A stretch of DNA of 26,450 nucleotides, taken from assembly GCA_017394565.1 (NCBI GenBank), contig JAFPXW010000419.1, forward strand, positions 1 to 26,450, in the 5' to 3' direction. A program made the translations under genes and the position numbers. Numbering within the stretch: position 1 is the stretch's first letter; every line of letters starts with the position of its first letter. Below, in pieces: positions 15,082 to 23,382 of this stretch. Source of the stretch: Oscillospiraceae bacterium. GTDB lineage: Bacteria > Bacillota > Clostridia > Oscillospirales > Ruminococcaceae. The notes below the pieces were generated by a model. The model did not search any database, was not told where the DNA came from, and saw only the letters and a program-made list of their open reading frames with translations.

Positions 15082-16314
15082 TTAAGCCTCCTGCTGCGGA
15101 TCCGGAAGCGGAGGGACTTCCTCACGCACGACCTTTTTCACCGGCTCCACGATCCTGCGCGAGCGCGAGATATTCAGCACGATGCCCATCTGCATCAGCT
15201 GCATGATGAGCGCCGTACCGCCGTAGGAGAAGAACGGCAGGCTGATGCCGGTATTCGGCACCAGACCGCTGACAACGGCGATGTTGATAAACGCCTGCAG
15301 CGCGATCTGAAGCGTAAATCCGACTGCGATCAGCATCCCGAAGCGATCCTTGCTGTGGGCTGCGATGTGGAATCCCTGTGCCACCAGCAGGACAAAGAGC
15401 AGGATCACCGTGATCGCGCCGAGCAGTCCCAGCTCCTCGCAGACGATCGAGAATACGAAGTCATTCTCCGACTCCGGGAGGTACAGGTATTTCTGACGTG
15501 ATTCGCCCAGTCCCAGGCCGAAGAAGCCGCCGGAACCGATGGCGATGAGGGACTGGCGCGTCTGCCAGGTGCCGTCGAGATCCTCGCTGTCAAAGGGGTG
15601 GCGCCAGGTCTCGATTCGCGTCGTGAAGTAGCCGATGCCCTTGGTGTTGACCAGATACAGCACGAACAGTCCGAGGAGTGCCGCGCCGATCAGTCCCACG
15701 ATGACGATATGCCACCATTTCGCGCCGCCGACAAAGATCTGCACAACGCCGATCATCACGATCAGCAGCGAGCAGGACAGGTGGGGTTCCAGCATCAGGA
15801 GTCCCACGATCACGCCCAGCAGCAGGAAGTACACCAGTGTGCCGGACGTGAAGCGCTTCATCTTGTCGTAATTCAGGTCGATGAGGTAGGCAAAGAGGAT
15901 CACGATGGCAAATTTCGCCAGCTCTGACGGCTGGAAGGTCGTGAATCCCAGATTGATCCAGCGCTTACAGCCGGTGTGCAGATCCGTACCGATGAACATG
16001 ACCGCGATCAGCAGGATGACTGCCCCCAGATAAACCGCAATGGCAAAGCCTTTTTTCATAAAGAGATGATAGTCGATAAAGCTCATGAGGATCATCATGC
16101 CAAGTCCGATGCCGCCGAAGATCACCTGGCGCAGGGCGTAATAATAGCCCGGTTTCTCCTCATTGATCGCGATGGCGTAGCTTGCGGAGAACATCATGAC
16201 AATGCCCATCGCCAGCAGCAGCAGCACGACCAGCGCAAAGGTCATATCGGCAAACCCGACACGCACCTTCAGGCGTTCCTGCTTCGGGGCACGTTCTTTT
16301 TTCACTCGGCCCAT
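15082..16314 (-). CDS. SEDS peptidoglycan glycosyltransferase FtsW
   Basis: This 410-residue polytopic protein of about ten membrane segments is predicted to polymerise lipid II at the septum together with the class B PBP of this cluster. Family blocks include FQPSELAKFAIVI (about 136-148), QSLIAIGSGGFFGLGLGES (about 249-267), YLPESENDFVFS and the C-terminal GLVPNTGISLPFFSYGGTAL. The stretch that reads PDLGT in many FtsW/RodA proteins is EPHLSC here. The N-terminus is basic (KKERAPKQERLK). The murD gene often found just upstream is absent; the MraY-like gene is there instead. Confidence 0.94.
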   Translation of the reverse strand: MGRVKKERAPKQERLKVRVGFADMTFALVVLLLLAMGIVMMFSASYAIAINEEKPGYYYALRQVIFGGIGLGMMILMSFIDYHLFMKKGFAIAVYLGAVILLIAVMFIGTDLHTGCKRWINLGFTTFQPSELAKFAIVILFAYLIDLNYDKMKRFTSGTLVYFLLLGVIVGLLMLEPHLSCSLLIVMIGVVQIFVGGAKWWHIVIVGLIGAALLGLFVLYLVNTKGIGYFTTRIETWRHPFDSEDLDGTWQTRQSLIAIGSGGFFGLGLGESRQKYLYLPESENDFVFSIVCEELGLLGAITVILLFVLLVAQGFHIAAHSKDRFGMLIAVGFTLQIALQAFINIAVVSGLVPNTGISLPFFSYGGTALIMQLMQMGIVLNISRSRRIVEPVKKVVREEVPPLPDPQQEA

Positions 16315-16380
16315 GTGGAAACCTCTCCTTTCATATTTCGTATGGGAGCGATTCTCCCGATATTACATCAAAAACCAATT

Positions 16381-17346
16381 CTATGGGATCAGCAGCGCCA
16401 TCACGCTGCAAAACGCCGCCAGTCCGGACAGAACTGCGATCCGTCCGTGCGGTGTGATGCCGTCCGCTTCCATGGCTTCCGTCAGGTAGTTGTGGTCGCG
16501 GCGGAAGAAACGGAACGCCTTATCCAACAGGAAAACCGCCATAAACAGGGCTAATTCCTTATAAAATCCATGCTGGAGGCACAGATACGGCACGATGCCT
16601 GCCAGAAGGAAGCTGCCCGTCGCGCCGATCCGGCATTTCGCAGGAGGCAGGCACCAGGTCATGCCGCCCATGCAGGCGCCGGCTGCGGCAAGCGTCAGAA
16701 GTGACGGCAAATAGAGCGAATTTCGCAGCAGCAGCACCGTCAGCGCCAGCAATTCCACCGCATTGACGATCAGCAGTGTGCCGTCCGTTTCCCGCTGAAA
16801 GCCGTGCTCCAGCGCAAAGCAGATGTACAGCGGGACCGGCAGGACTGCGAGCCAGTGGTTCGCGGAAAGCTCGGCTTCCGTAAAGCTCAGGTACCCGAAA
16901 CCAGCCACCCCCATCATCAGAAGCGCCGCCGGAACGAATAATTCCCATAAATGGCTGTTTCTGCGTTTCTTCGCCTGAAAGAGGTCTGTCAGGAAGCCGA
17001 TCATTCCCATCACGCCGGCAAAGACGCTCACGGCGATCAATTGCCGAAGCTGCGCCGAAAACGCATCGCTCGTGCGGTCGGCACCGGCGAACTGCAAATA
17101 CAGCGTGCCGCACAACACCATCGAAAAGACGATGCCGGCCAACAGCAGGAGCCCTCCCATGAGTGGGCGGCGTTCCTCCTGCGTGCGCTCTGCGGTGTCC
17201 TGCGATTCCGCGTTCTGCGGATCGGGTTTCGGCTGTTCGGGCGGAAAAATGCGGTGCTTCGTCAGAAACGGCACCAGCGCGATGCCGAACAGCCCTGCCG
17301 TCAGCCCTGCGCTCACCGCGCAGACGATCTGTAACCAGAACGGCAT
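16381..17346 (-). CDS. MraY-like membrane protein lacking catalytic residues
   Basis: A 321-residue protein with ten hydrophobic segments, in the mraY slot between murF and ftsW and three bases from murF. MraY landmarks are recognisable but degraded. RPLMGG (60-65) stands for the TPTMGG block. GMIGFLTD (114-121) stands for GxIGFxDD, leaving T120-D121. ETDG (186-189) stands for NLTDGLDG, with the second Asp lost. PPAKCRIGATGS (234-245) stands for PAKVFMGDTGS, with the Mg-binding Asp replaced by A242. The triple-His loop is reduced to P299-H300. A Pro/Glu/Gln-rich insert covers about 35-58. By sequence it should not be an active phospho-MurNAc-pentapeptide transferase. A regulatory or scaffold pseudoenzyme is possible; the true mraY may be elsewhere. 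Confidence 0.75.
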   Translation of the reverse strand: MPFWLQIVCAVSAGLTAGLFGIALVPFLTKHRIFPPEQPKPDPQNAESQDTAERTQEERRPLMGGLLLLAGIVFSMVLCGTLYLQFAGADRTSDAFSAQLRQLIAVSVFAGVMGMIGFLTDLFQAKKRRNSHLWELFVPAALLMMGVAGFGYLSFTEAELSANHWLAVLPVPLYICFALEHGFQRETDGTLLIVNAVELLALTVLLLRNSLYLPSLLTLAAAGACMGGMTWCLPPAKCRIGATGSFLLAGIVPYLCLQHGFYKELALFMAVFLLDKAFRFFRRDHNYLTEAMEADGITPHGRIAVLSGLAAFCSVMALLIP

Positions 17347-17349
17347 CGC

Positions 17350-18699
17350 TTACGCGCCGTAAACAGCCTCGATGATGTGTTCGAGGTGCATTCCGTGGCT
17401 GGCCTTAAAGAGGACCACGTCGCCCTCCTTGAGGTAATTCTGGAGCTTCTCGGTCAGAAGCGCTGCGTCCTCGGTGCAGAACACACCGAATTTGTCGCCT
17501 GCCTTCGCGGCAATGTGTCTGGACGCCGGGCCGTAGCAGTAGAGCATATTCAGATTCGATTTTTTGGCGATGGCGCCGACCTGCTCATGCAGGGTGTCGC
17601 TCATGGCGCCCAGTTCCAGCATATCGCCCAGAACTGCGACCTTTCTGCCCTCGCAGGGGTAATTTGCCAGCACGCTCAGCGCTGCTTCCATCGAGGCAGG
17701 GCTTGCGTTGTAGCAGTCTGCAATGACAGTCTGTCCATTTTTCTCCATGATATTCTGGCGGTTGCCGGTGGGGCGGTATTCCGCGATGCCGCAGAGGATC
17801 TCCTGCTCCTCCATGCCGCACAGCGTGCCGACGAGGAAGGCTGCCAGCGCGTTCTTGACATTGTGGACGCCGATCGCCGGAAGTACCGCAAGCAGGCGCT
17901 TTTCACCGTAGACGATGGTGAAGGTCGTCACGCCGTTTTCTTCTTTGATGTCCTCTGCCATGACGTCCGCCGGGTTGCCCTCCGTCGAGAAGGTGTAGAC
18001 CAGCCGGCCCTCCAGCGATTCGCGCAGGGGTGCGAGCAGCTTGTCATCGCCGGAAACGATCAGCGGCGCGTGGGGATTCATGCCCTCGAGCATTTCGAGC
18101 TTGGCCCTGAGGATGCCCTCCTGCGAGCCGAGGTTCTCGACGTGGGAGAAGCCGATGTTGGTGATGACCGCCATCGTGGGCTTCGTGCAGTGGCTCATGC
18201 GCGAAATCTCGCCGAAATGGTTCATGCCCATCTCGATGACTGCTGCGCCGTGTTCGCTCGTCAGACCGAGCAAGGTCTTGGGGCAGCCGATGACGTTGTT
18301 GAGATTCGCCTGTGTTTTGAGCGTCTTGAAGCGCTGGGAAAGGACGGATGCGGTCATTTCCTTGGTGGTCGTCTTGCCGACCGAGCCGGTGATGCCAATG
18401 ACCGGGATGTCAAATTTTTCGCGATACAGCGATGCAATATCCAGCAGTGCCTGCCCGGTGTCGCTGACCACGATGCAGGGATTATCCCCCATCTGGGTAT
18501 CGGTCACGGCAGCCACGGCACCGGCGTCGATGGCATTTCGCACGAAGGAATGCCCGTCGAATTTCTCACCGCGCAGCGCGATAAAAAGGCAGCCCTCCGG
18601 CAGATTCCGGGTGTCGGTACTGATCTCGGTGATCTCTGCCTGCACGGGTGTTGTCGTGCCCAGGCGCTCTGCGATCTCCTGTAAAGTCATGCGTTCCAT
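17350..18699 (-). CDS. UDP-MurNAc-tripeptide D-alanyl-D-alanine ligase MurF
   Basis: A 449-residue ATP-dependent ligase adding D-Ala-D-Ala to the UDP-MurNAc-tripeptide in the cytoplasm. The N-terminal domain has TDTRNLPEGCLFIALRGEKF (about 28-47). The P-loop is GITGSVGKTTTKE (about 107-119), the central domain includes EMGMNHFGEIS, and the C-terminal domain has DCYNASPASMEAAL (about 317-330). The ATG follows AAGGAG. The stop lies 3 bases before the MraY-like start, so the two are probably translationally coupled. Confidence 0.96.
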   Translation of the reverse strand: MERMTLQEIAERLGTTTPVQAEITEISTDTRNLPEGCLFIALRGEKFDGHSFVRNAIDAGAVAAVTDTQMGDNPCIVVSDTGQALLDIASLYREKFDIPVIGITGSVGKTTTKEMTASVLSQRFKTLKTQANLNNVIGCPKTLLGLTSEHGAAVIEMGMNHFGEISRMSHCTKPTMAVITNIGFSHVENLGSQEGILRAKLEMLEGMNPHAPLIVSGDDKLLAPLRESLEGRLVYTFSTEGNPADVMAEDIKEENGVTTFTIVYGEKRLLAVLPAIGVHNVKNALAAFLVGTLCGMEEQEILCGIAEYRPTGNRQNIMEKNGQTVIADCYNASPASMEAALSVLANYPCEGRKVAVLGDMLELGAMSDTLHEQVGAIAKKSNLNMLYCYGPASRHIAAKAGDKFGVFCTEDAALLTEKLQNYLKEGDVVLFKASHGMHLEHIIEAVYGA

Positions 18700-18728
18700 A
18701 ATTCCTACTCCTTCATCATGTATCTCGT

Positions 18729-20159
18729 TTATGCCAGATTTTTCAGTGCTTCTGCCACGACCTCGCGCTCGTCAAAGTGCGTATGCTCACCGTCCGCAAA
18801 GATCTGGTAGTCCTCGTGCCCCTTGCCGGCCAGGACGATCACATCGCCTGCCTGCGCGGTTTTCAGCGCGTGAGTGATCGCTTCGCGGCGGTCGGTGACC
18901 ACATCGTAGGGAACGTTCGTCCCCTCCAGACCGGTCAGGATGTCAGCGATGATGGCTTCCGGATCCTCGTCGCGGGGATTATCGGATGTCACGATCAGCT
19001 TGTCGGCGAATTTTGCGGCTGCCTGCGCCATTTTCGGACGCTTCGAGCTGTCGCGGTTGCCGCCGCAGCCAAAGAGGCAGATGAGTCGTCCCTCGGTGTA
19101 GAGCTTGACGTTCTCCAGGATGTTCTCGATGGCATCCGGGGTGTGGGCGTAGTCGCAGATGACCGAAAAATCGCGGTCTGTCAGGATGACCTCGCATCTG
19201 CCCTTAACGCCGGGGCAGGACTCGAGCGCCGGGATGCTGTCTGCATCCGCAAGCCCCATCAGCTTGCAGACAGCATAGGCAGCGGTCGCGTTCGCAATAT
19301 TAAAGTATCCTGTCATGCGCAGGCGGAAGTCCATCACACCGCAGGACTGTTTCAGCGAGAAGGAGGCGCCGTTGGCCTTGACCGCGGTCGGGGTGTAGGC
19401 AAAATTGCCCTCCCTGCCGTAGTTGTACTTCTCGCCGGAAAGCTCGTCATACAGGCGTTTTCCGTACTCGTCGTCGGTATTGATGACCGCCTTATCGCAG
19501 ATGTCAAAGAGCATCCGCTTCGCCTGATAGTAATTCTCCATCGTCTTGTGGTAGTCGAGGTGATCCTGCGTCAGATTCGTAAAGACGGCGATCTCGAAAT
19601 GCGTCGGGCCGATGCGCTTCTGCACGAGCCCGAACGAGCTGACCTCCATGACGACCGTGTCGCAGCCGGCATCTGCCATTTTCTGGTAGAGCGCAAACAG
19701 CTCGAAGGTCACGGGCGTGGTGTTCTCCGTGTGGATGATCTCGTCGCCGATCTCGTTCTGGATGGTGCCGATCAGGCCGACTTTATGTCCATTCTGCGTG
19801 AGAATATACTTGATCACGGTGGTGATGGTCGTCTTGCCGTTGGTGCCGGTCACGCCGATGAAGCGCATCCGGCGTTCGGGATGGCCAAACCACGCGGCGC
19901 ACAGGCTGCCGTATTCCGCGCGGGAATCCGGTACCACGATCTGGCGGTCGCCAAGCCCTAAGTCGCGCTCGACGATGACCACTGCCGCGCCGCTCTCCAG
20001 CGCCTTTTCCGCGACGGTGTGACCGTCGAATTTCTCGCCCTTGACAGCGACATAGATGCAGCCGTCGGTGATCTTACGGTTGTCGTCGGTGATGGCTGTG
20101 ATCTCGGTGTCGCCGATGGCGGTCGGGAATCTGTCTTCGAGTAATGCAGAAAGTTTCAT
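18729..20159 (-). CDS. UDP-MurNAc-L-Ala-D-Glu:meso-diaminopimelate ligase MurE
   Basis: A 476-residue Mur ligase. The ATP P-loop GVTGTNGKTTITTV starts near residue 104. The specificity motif DNPRDEDP near 395-402 is the DNPR type that selects meso-diaminopimelate over lysine. The ATG at 20159 is chosen because AAGGAGG lies 8 bases upstream; an in-frame TTG at 20177 sits just before that site. It directly follows the PBP gene and precedes murF. Confidence 0.96.
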   Translation of the reverse strand: MKLSALLEDRFPTAIGDTEITAITDDNRKITDGCIYVAVKGEKFDGHTVAEKALESGAAVVIVERDLGLGDRQIVVPDSRAEYGSLCAAWFGHPERRMRFIGVTGTNGKTTITTVIKYILTQNGHKVGLIGTIQNEIGDEIIHTENTTPVTFELFALYQKMADAGCDTVVMEVSSFGLVQKRIGPTHFEIAVFTNLTQDHLDYHKTMENYYQAKRMLFDICDKAVINTDDEYGKRLYDELSGEKYNYGREGNFAYTPTAVKANGASFSLKQSCGVMDFRLRMTGYFNIANATAAYAVCKLMGLADADSIPALESCPGVKGRCEVILTDRDFSVICDYAHTPDAIENILENVKLYTEGRLICLFGCGGNRDSSKRPKMAQAAAKFADKLIVTSDNPRDEDPEAIIADILTGLEGTNVPYDVVTDRREAITHALKTAQAGDVIVLAGKGHEDYQIFADGEHTHFDEREVVAEALKNLA

Positions 20160-20188
20160 CGCATGATCCTCCTTCAATTGCGGGCAAA

Positions 20189-22507
20189 TCAGCCGCTTTG
20201 CGAATTGACCAGATAAGTCAGGGTGATGACGGTGCCGGGATCGACCAGCTCGCCCGGTTCGTAGGACTGCTCCTCGACCAGGGTGCCGGAGGCTTCCGGA
20301 TCGGCGCCGGTCGTCAGGTGGTTCAGACCAAGCTCTGCAAGTGCGGCATTGGCGGCCTCTGCCGTGTAGCCGTGGAGATCCGGGACTTCCACCTGCTCCG
20401 GTTCATAATTCTCCTCTGTGTACAGCACAACGGTACCGCCGGCGGAGACGCTCGCGCCCGTCTGCGGGCACTGCCCGGTGACGATCTCGCCCTCGCCGAT
20501 AATGGTGTAGCTCAGGCCTTCCTCCTCCAGAACGGCTGTCGCAGTGCTGACTTCCTTGTCGATAAACTGCGGAACAGTCACGTTGAGCTTGGCGATCTGC
20601 TCTGCGGTGTATTCCGGGTAGAATCCCAGGTACGGGAGGGCTTCCTCCATGATCTTGCTGGCGTAGGGCGCCGCAACGTGGGAGCCGTAGTAGCTCTTGC
20701 CCATAGGCTCATCGGCGATGACCAGCAGGACTACCTCCGGATCATCCGCCGGCGCAAAGCACGCATAGGACGCGACATTGTAGATCTCCGAAACCTTGCC
20801 GTTGACGGTTTTCTGACCGGTACCGGACTTGCCGCCGATCTTGTAGCCGTCGATGTGGGCATTGGAGGTCTGCTTATCCTCGACCACGCCCAGCAGGATC
20901 TCGCGCATGACTGCGGAGGTCTCCTCCGAGATGACCTGACGCTTGACATTGGTGTCATTGGTCTTGATGACATTGCCGTCGCTGGAGACGATCTTATCGA
21001 CGACGTGCGGCTGTACGAGGTAGCCGCCGTTGATGGCTGCGGCGATGCCGGTGATGATCTCGATGGGCGTCAGGACGTTCGACTGACCATAGGAGCTGGC
21101 CGCGAGGTTTGCGATGCCCATCGTATCCTCGGTATTCGAGATACTGCTGACCTCGCCCGGCAGGTCGATGCCGGTCTTGTCGGACAGACCGAAGGCATCA
21201 AAATATGTACAGAACTTATGCGCACCCAGCTTCAGGCCGATGTCGATGAACGCCGGGTTGCAGGAATTGACGAAAATATCCTGAAAATTCTGGTAGCCAT
21301 GGCCGCCTCTCTGGTGGCAGTGCGGCTGGAAGTCCTCGCTGACCTTGTAGACACCGGTGCAGTAATAGCTGTAGTTTTCCCAGTCCACGGTCTTTTCCTC
21401 GATGGCAGCGGATGCCGTGAAGATCTTGAAGACGGAGCCGGGGACATTGACCTCGGAGATGGCTTTGTTCTTCCACTGCTGCTCACGGGCAGCAATGTAG
21501 GCTTCCTCGTACTCCTCCTCCGGAAGCGCCTGCAATTCGGCATTGACGCTCTCGTCGGTGATGACGGAGGGGTTATTCAGGTCGAAGCTCGGGTAGGTAC
21601 CCATCGCGTAGACAGCGCCGGTCTTGGCATTCATGAGGATGCCGGTGGCGCGGTTGCGGACGTCGTTGACCTCGCACATTTCCTGTAGATTCTTCTCCAC
21701 GCAGTACTGGAGGGTGGAGTCGAGCGTCAGGTAGATGGATGCGCCGTCCTGCGCCGGATAGGTCGTAGAATAGCGATAAGGCATGGTATTGCCCTGTGCA
21801 TCCTTGGCGGAAGTGGTTCTGCCGTTGACGCCGGAGAGGTAGTCGTCATAGGACTTCTCCAGGCCATAGAGCCCGGCGCCGTCGCCATTGGTGAAGCCGA
21901 TGACCTGTGCCGCCAGTTCATTCTGCGGATAGTAGCGCTTGGAATCCTGCTGGGTGGAGACGCACTCCATGCCCAGATTTGCGAAGTACTCGATCAGCTC
22001 ATCCGCAACGGTCTTTTCGACCTGGGTTTTGAGGACGACATACTGGCTGTCCTTCTCCATGGCGGTCAGGACGGCGTCCTGGCTGATCTTCAGCTTCGAG
22101 GAGAGGACATCGACGATCTCGTTTTCCAGCTCCTCGGAGGTCTTGATGATGGTGCCTGCCGGCAGCTCCTCACCGGCTGCGATGGCGGCGCGGCGTTTGT
22201 CCATGATCTTGCCGATGGCCTCCATATCCTTGCGGAACTGGGAGGGATCGATGTATACCTTATATACAGTGGCGCTCCAGGCGAGGGGGGCGCCCTTGGC
22301 GTCGTAGATGGTGCCGCGGCTGGCGGTGATGGTCTTATTGGTGAAGTGGGTGCGGTTCGCCATTTCCGAATAATGCTGGTGCTGGACGATCATGAGATTT
22401 CCCAGACCAATGACGATGGCGGTGACGCCTGCGACCAGCGGCCCCAGCACGCCGAAAACAAGGCGTTTCTTCATCTGTGCGGACGGTTCATACTCTGCTG
22501 TCTGCAA
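20189..22507 (-). CDS. Class B penicillin-binding protein with two PASTA domains (FtsI/SpoVD type)
   Basis: A 772-residue septal transpeptidase. It has an N-terminal membrane anchor (about 13-42), the dimerisation/pedestal domain, and a transpeptidase domain with S358-V-F-K361, S415-C-N417 and K560-S-G-T-G564. Two PASTA domains follow (about 643-698 and 706-766). It is the only PBP in the cluster, so it probably acts as the division PBP with FtsW. The SpoVD name is often given to such clostridial homologues and cannot be excluded. A TTG start at 22507 lies 8 bases after AAGGAG; the next in-frame ATG is at 22474. Confidence 0.93.
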   Translation of the reverse strand: MQTAEYEPSAQMKKRLVFGVLGPLVAGVTAIVIGLGNLMIVQHQHYSEMANRTHFTNKTITASRGTIYDAKGAPLAWSATVYKVYIDPSQFRKDMEAIGKIMDKRRAAIAAGEELPAGTIIKTSEELENEIVDVLSSKLKISQDAVLTAMEKDSQYVVLKTQVEKTVADELIEYFANLGMECVSTQQDSKRYYPQNELAAQVIGFTNGDGAGLYGLEKSYDDYLSGVNGRTTSAKDAQGNTMPYRYSTTYPAQDGASIYLTLDSTLQYCVEKNLQEMCEVNDVRNRATGILMNAKTGAVYAMGTYPSFDLNNPSVITDESVNAELQALPEEEYEEAYIAAREQQWKNKAISEVNVPGSVFKIFTASAAIEEKTVDWENYSYYCTGVYKVSEDFQPHCHQRGGHGYQNFQDIFVNSCNPAFIDIGLKLGAHKFCTYFDAFGLSDKTGIDLPGEVSSISNTEDTMGIANLAASSYGQSNVLTPIEIITGIAAAINGGYLVQPHVVDKIVSSDGNVIKTNDTNVKRQVISEETSAVMREILLGVVEDKQTSNAHIDGYKIGGKSGTGQKTVNGKVSEIYNVASYACFAPADDPEVVLLVIADEPMGKSYYGSHVAAPYASKIMEEALPYLGFYPEYTAEQIAKLNVTVPQFIDKEVSTATAVLEEEGLSYTIIGEGEIVTGQCPQTGASVSAGGTVVLYTEENYEPEQVEVPDLHGYTAEAANAALAELGLNHLTTGADPEASGTLVEEQSYEPGELVDPGTVITLTYLVNSQSG

Positions 22508-22548
22508 GAGATCATCTCCTTCTGTGATGACGGGTATCGTTAACTTTC

Positions 22549-22577
22549 ATTGTAACACATTTTATGCAAGGTGTCAA
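22549..22577 (-). promoter_or_regulatory. Promoter for the PBP-murE-murF-...-ftsQ operon
   Basis: On the minus strand, TTGACA (22572-22577), a 17-bp spacer and TACAAT (22549-22554), preceded by TGTGT, lie 42 to 70 bases upstream of the PBP start. Confidence 0.85.
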
Positions 22578-22644
22578 GTCCCGCGCGGTTTCATTTGTGC
22601 AGATTGTGCAAAAATCAAGCTATCCCCTGCCCCGTCATCCGGAC

Positions 22645-22680
22645 AAAAAAGCAGGCGATCTTTCAATAAAAACCGCCTGC
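22645..22680 (-). terminator. Intrinsic terminator between ftsL and the PBP gene
   Basis: A GCAGGCG/CGCCTGC 7-bp stem (22651-22657/22674-22680) is followed by TTTTTT (22645-22650) on the minus strand. It separates mraZ-rsmH-ftsL from the rest of the dcw cluster. Confidence 0.85.
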
Positions 22681-22714
22681 CTTTGTTTTCTTCCTTCGTT
22701 TCCGGTCGGATCCG

Positions 22715-22794
22715 GCTGTATCCGTTTCCCCCGGCTGTTCTGTGCCGGGAATTCTATATTCTGTGTGATCTATCTCTTTGCGAACGGATACAGC
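22715..22794. other. Nested inverted repeats in the ftsL-PBP intergenic region
   Basis: A perfect 12-bp inverted repeat (22715-22726/22783-22794) encloses a 6-bp hairpin (22730-22735/22744-22749). It lies in a 220-base stretch between the ftsL stop and the terminator that contains no convincing gene. It could be a long structured 3' end of the ftsL transcript or a small RNA; either strand could form it. Confidence 0.5.
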
Positions 22795-22901
22795 GCTGTT
22801 TCCGGACACTCGCTGTTGTCTGTCTTCTCTTGATTCTATCTGAATAATAAAGTAAGGGGTGAAACGCCGCCGGCAGGGCCTCTGCTGTATGTATATGTCT
22901 G

Positions 22902-23375
22902 TCAGCCCCGGAGGTATTCCACCAGCCCGTCGAACCAGCTTTTGACCTTGACGAACACATTCTGTTCGGCTTCCGGTATCTCCACGACATCGGAGGTCTG
23001 GATCTGGACATATTCGATCTGTGAAGCGTCGATGATATGCATTCCCAGCACATCCTCGGCGTACTCCTGGATATTCTTATTGGAGGTTTTTCCTGCGATC
23101 TCGGACTGCATCCGGACGTTTTCGCTTTGCAGGTCTGTCAGCTCCTGCTGCTTGGCGGTGATCTGGTTATTGATCTGGAGCTGCTGTACATTGCTGTAGA
23201 TCACTGCCGAAAGCATCGCAAAGCACACGAACACGCCCACGATCATCGTAAACACCGGAAATTTCCGGCCATTGCTTTTTTCCATCTCGATCTGGTAGTG
23301 ATATCCCGGCCGGCGCGACGGAGGCGGTGTTGCGGGCGTCTGCACCGGAGCCGCTTGTTTCGCACGAACAGCCAT
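22902..23375 (-). CDS. Cell division protein FtsL
   Basis: A 157-residue bitopic protein of the septum-formation-initiator/FtsL type. The cytoplasmic N-terminus is Pro/Ala-rich. One membrane segment (about 38-60, VFTMIVGVFVCFAML) follows. Then comes a leucine-zipper-like coiled coil (about 65-100) with IQEYAEDVLGMH as the family end motif, and an acidic extracytoplasmic tail. The ATG at 23375 is preferred; a TTG at 23396 would place the AAAGGAG site inside the gene. It is 7 bases after rsmH, and its product is expected to bind FtsQ/DivIB. Confidence 0.85.
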   Translation of the reverse strand: MAVRAKQAAPVQTPATPPPSRRPGYHYQIEMEKSNGRKFPVFTMIVGVFVCFAMLSAVIYSNVQQLQINNQITAKQQELTDLQSENVRMQSEIAGKTSNKNIQEYAEDVLGMHIIDASQIEYVQIQTSDVVEIPEAEQNVFVKVKSWFDGLVEYLRG

Positions 23376-23382
23376 GGATCCC

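Noticed and set aside
15082..16314. FtsW EPHLSC in place of PDLGT as a sign of inactivity
   Set aside because: Other SEDS blocks are intact, and as I recall clostridial FtsW proteins often vary here, so I do not claim loss of function.
20144..21688. 514-codon plus-strand frame
   Set aside because: Antisense to the PBP gene, with no recognisable domain or ribosome site.
22564..22833. Plus-strand frames in the ftsL-PBP intergenic region
   Set aside because: They run through a terminator and the operon promoter, with no domain and no ribosome site.
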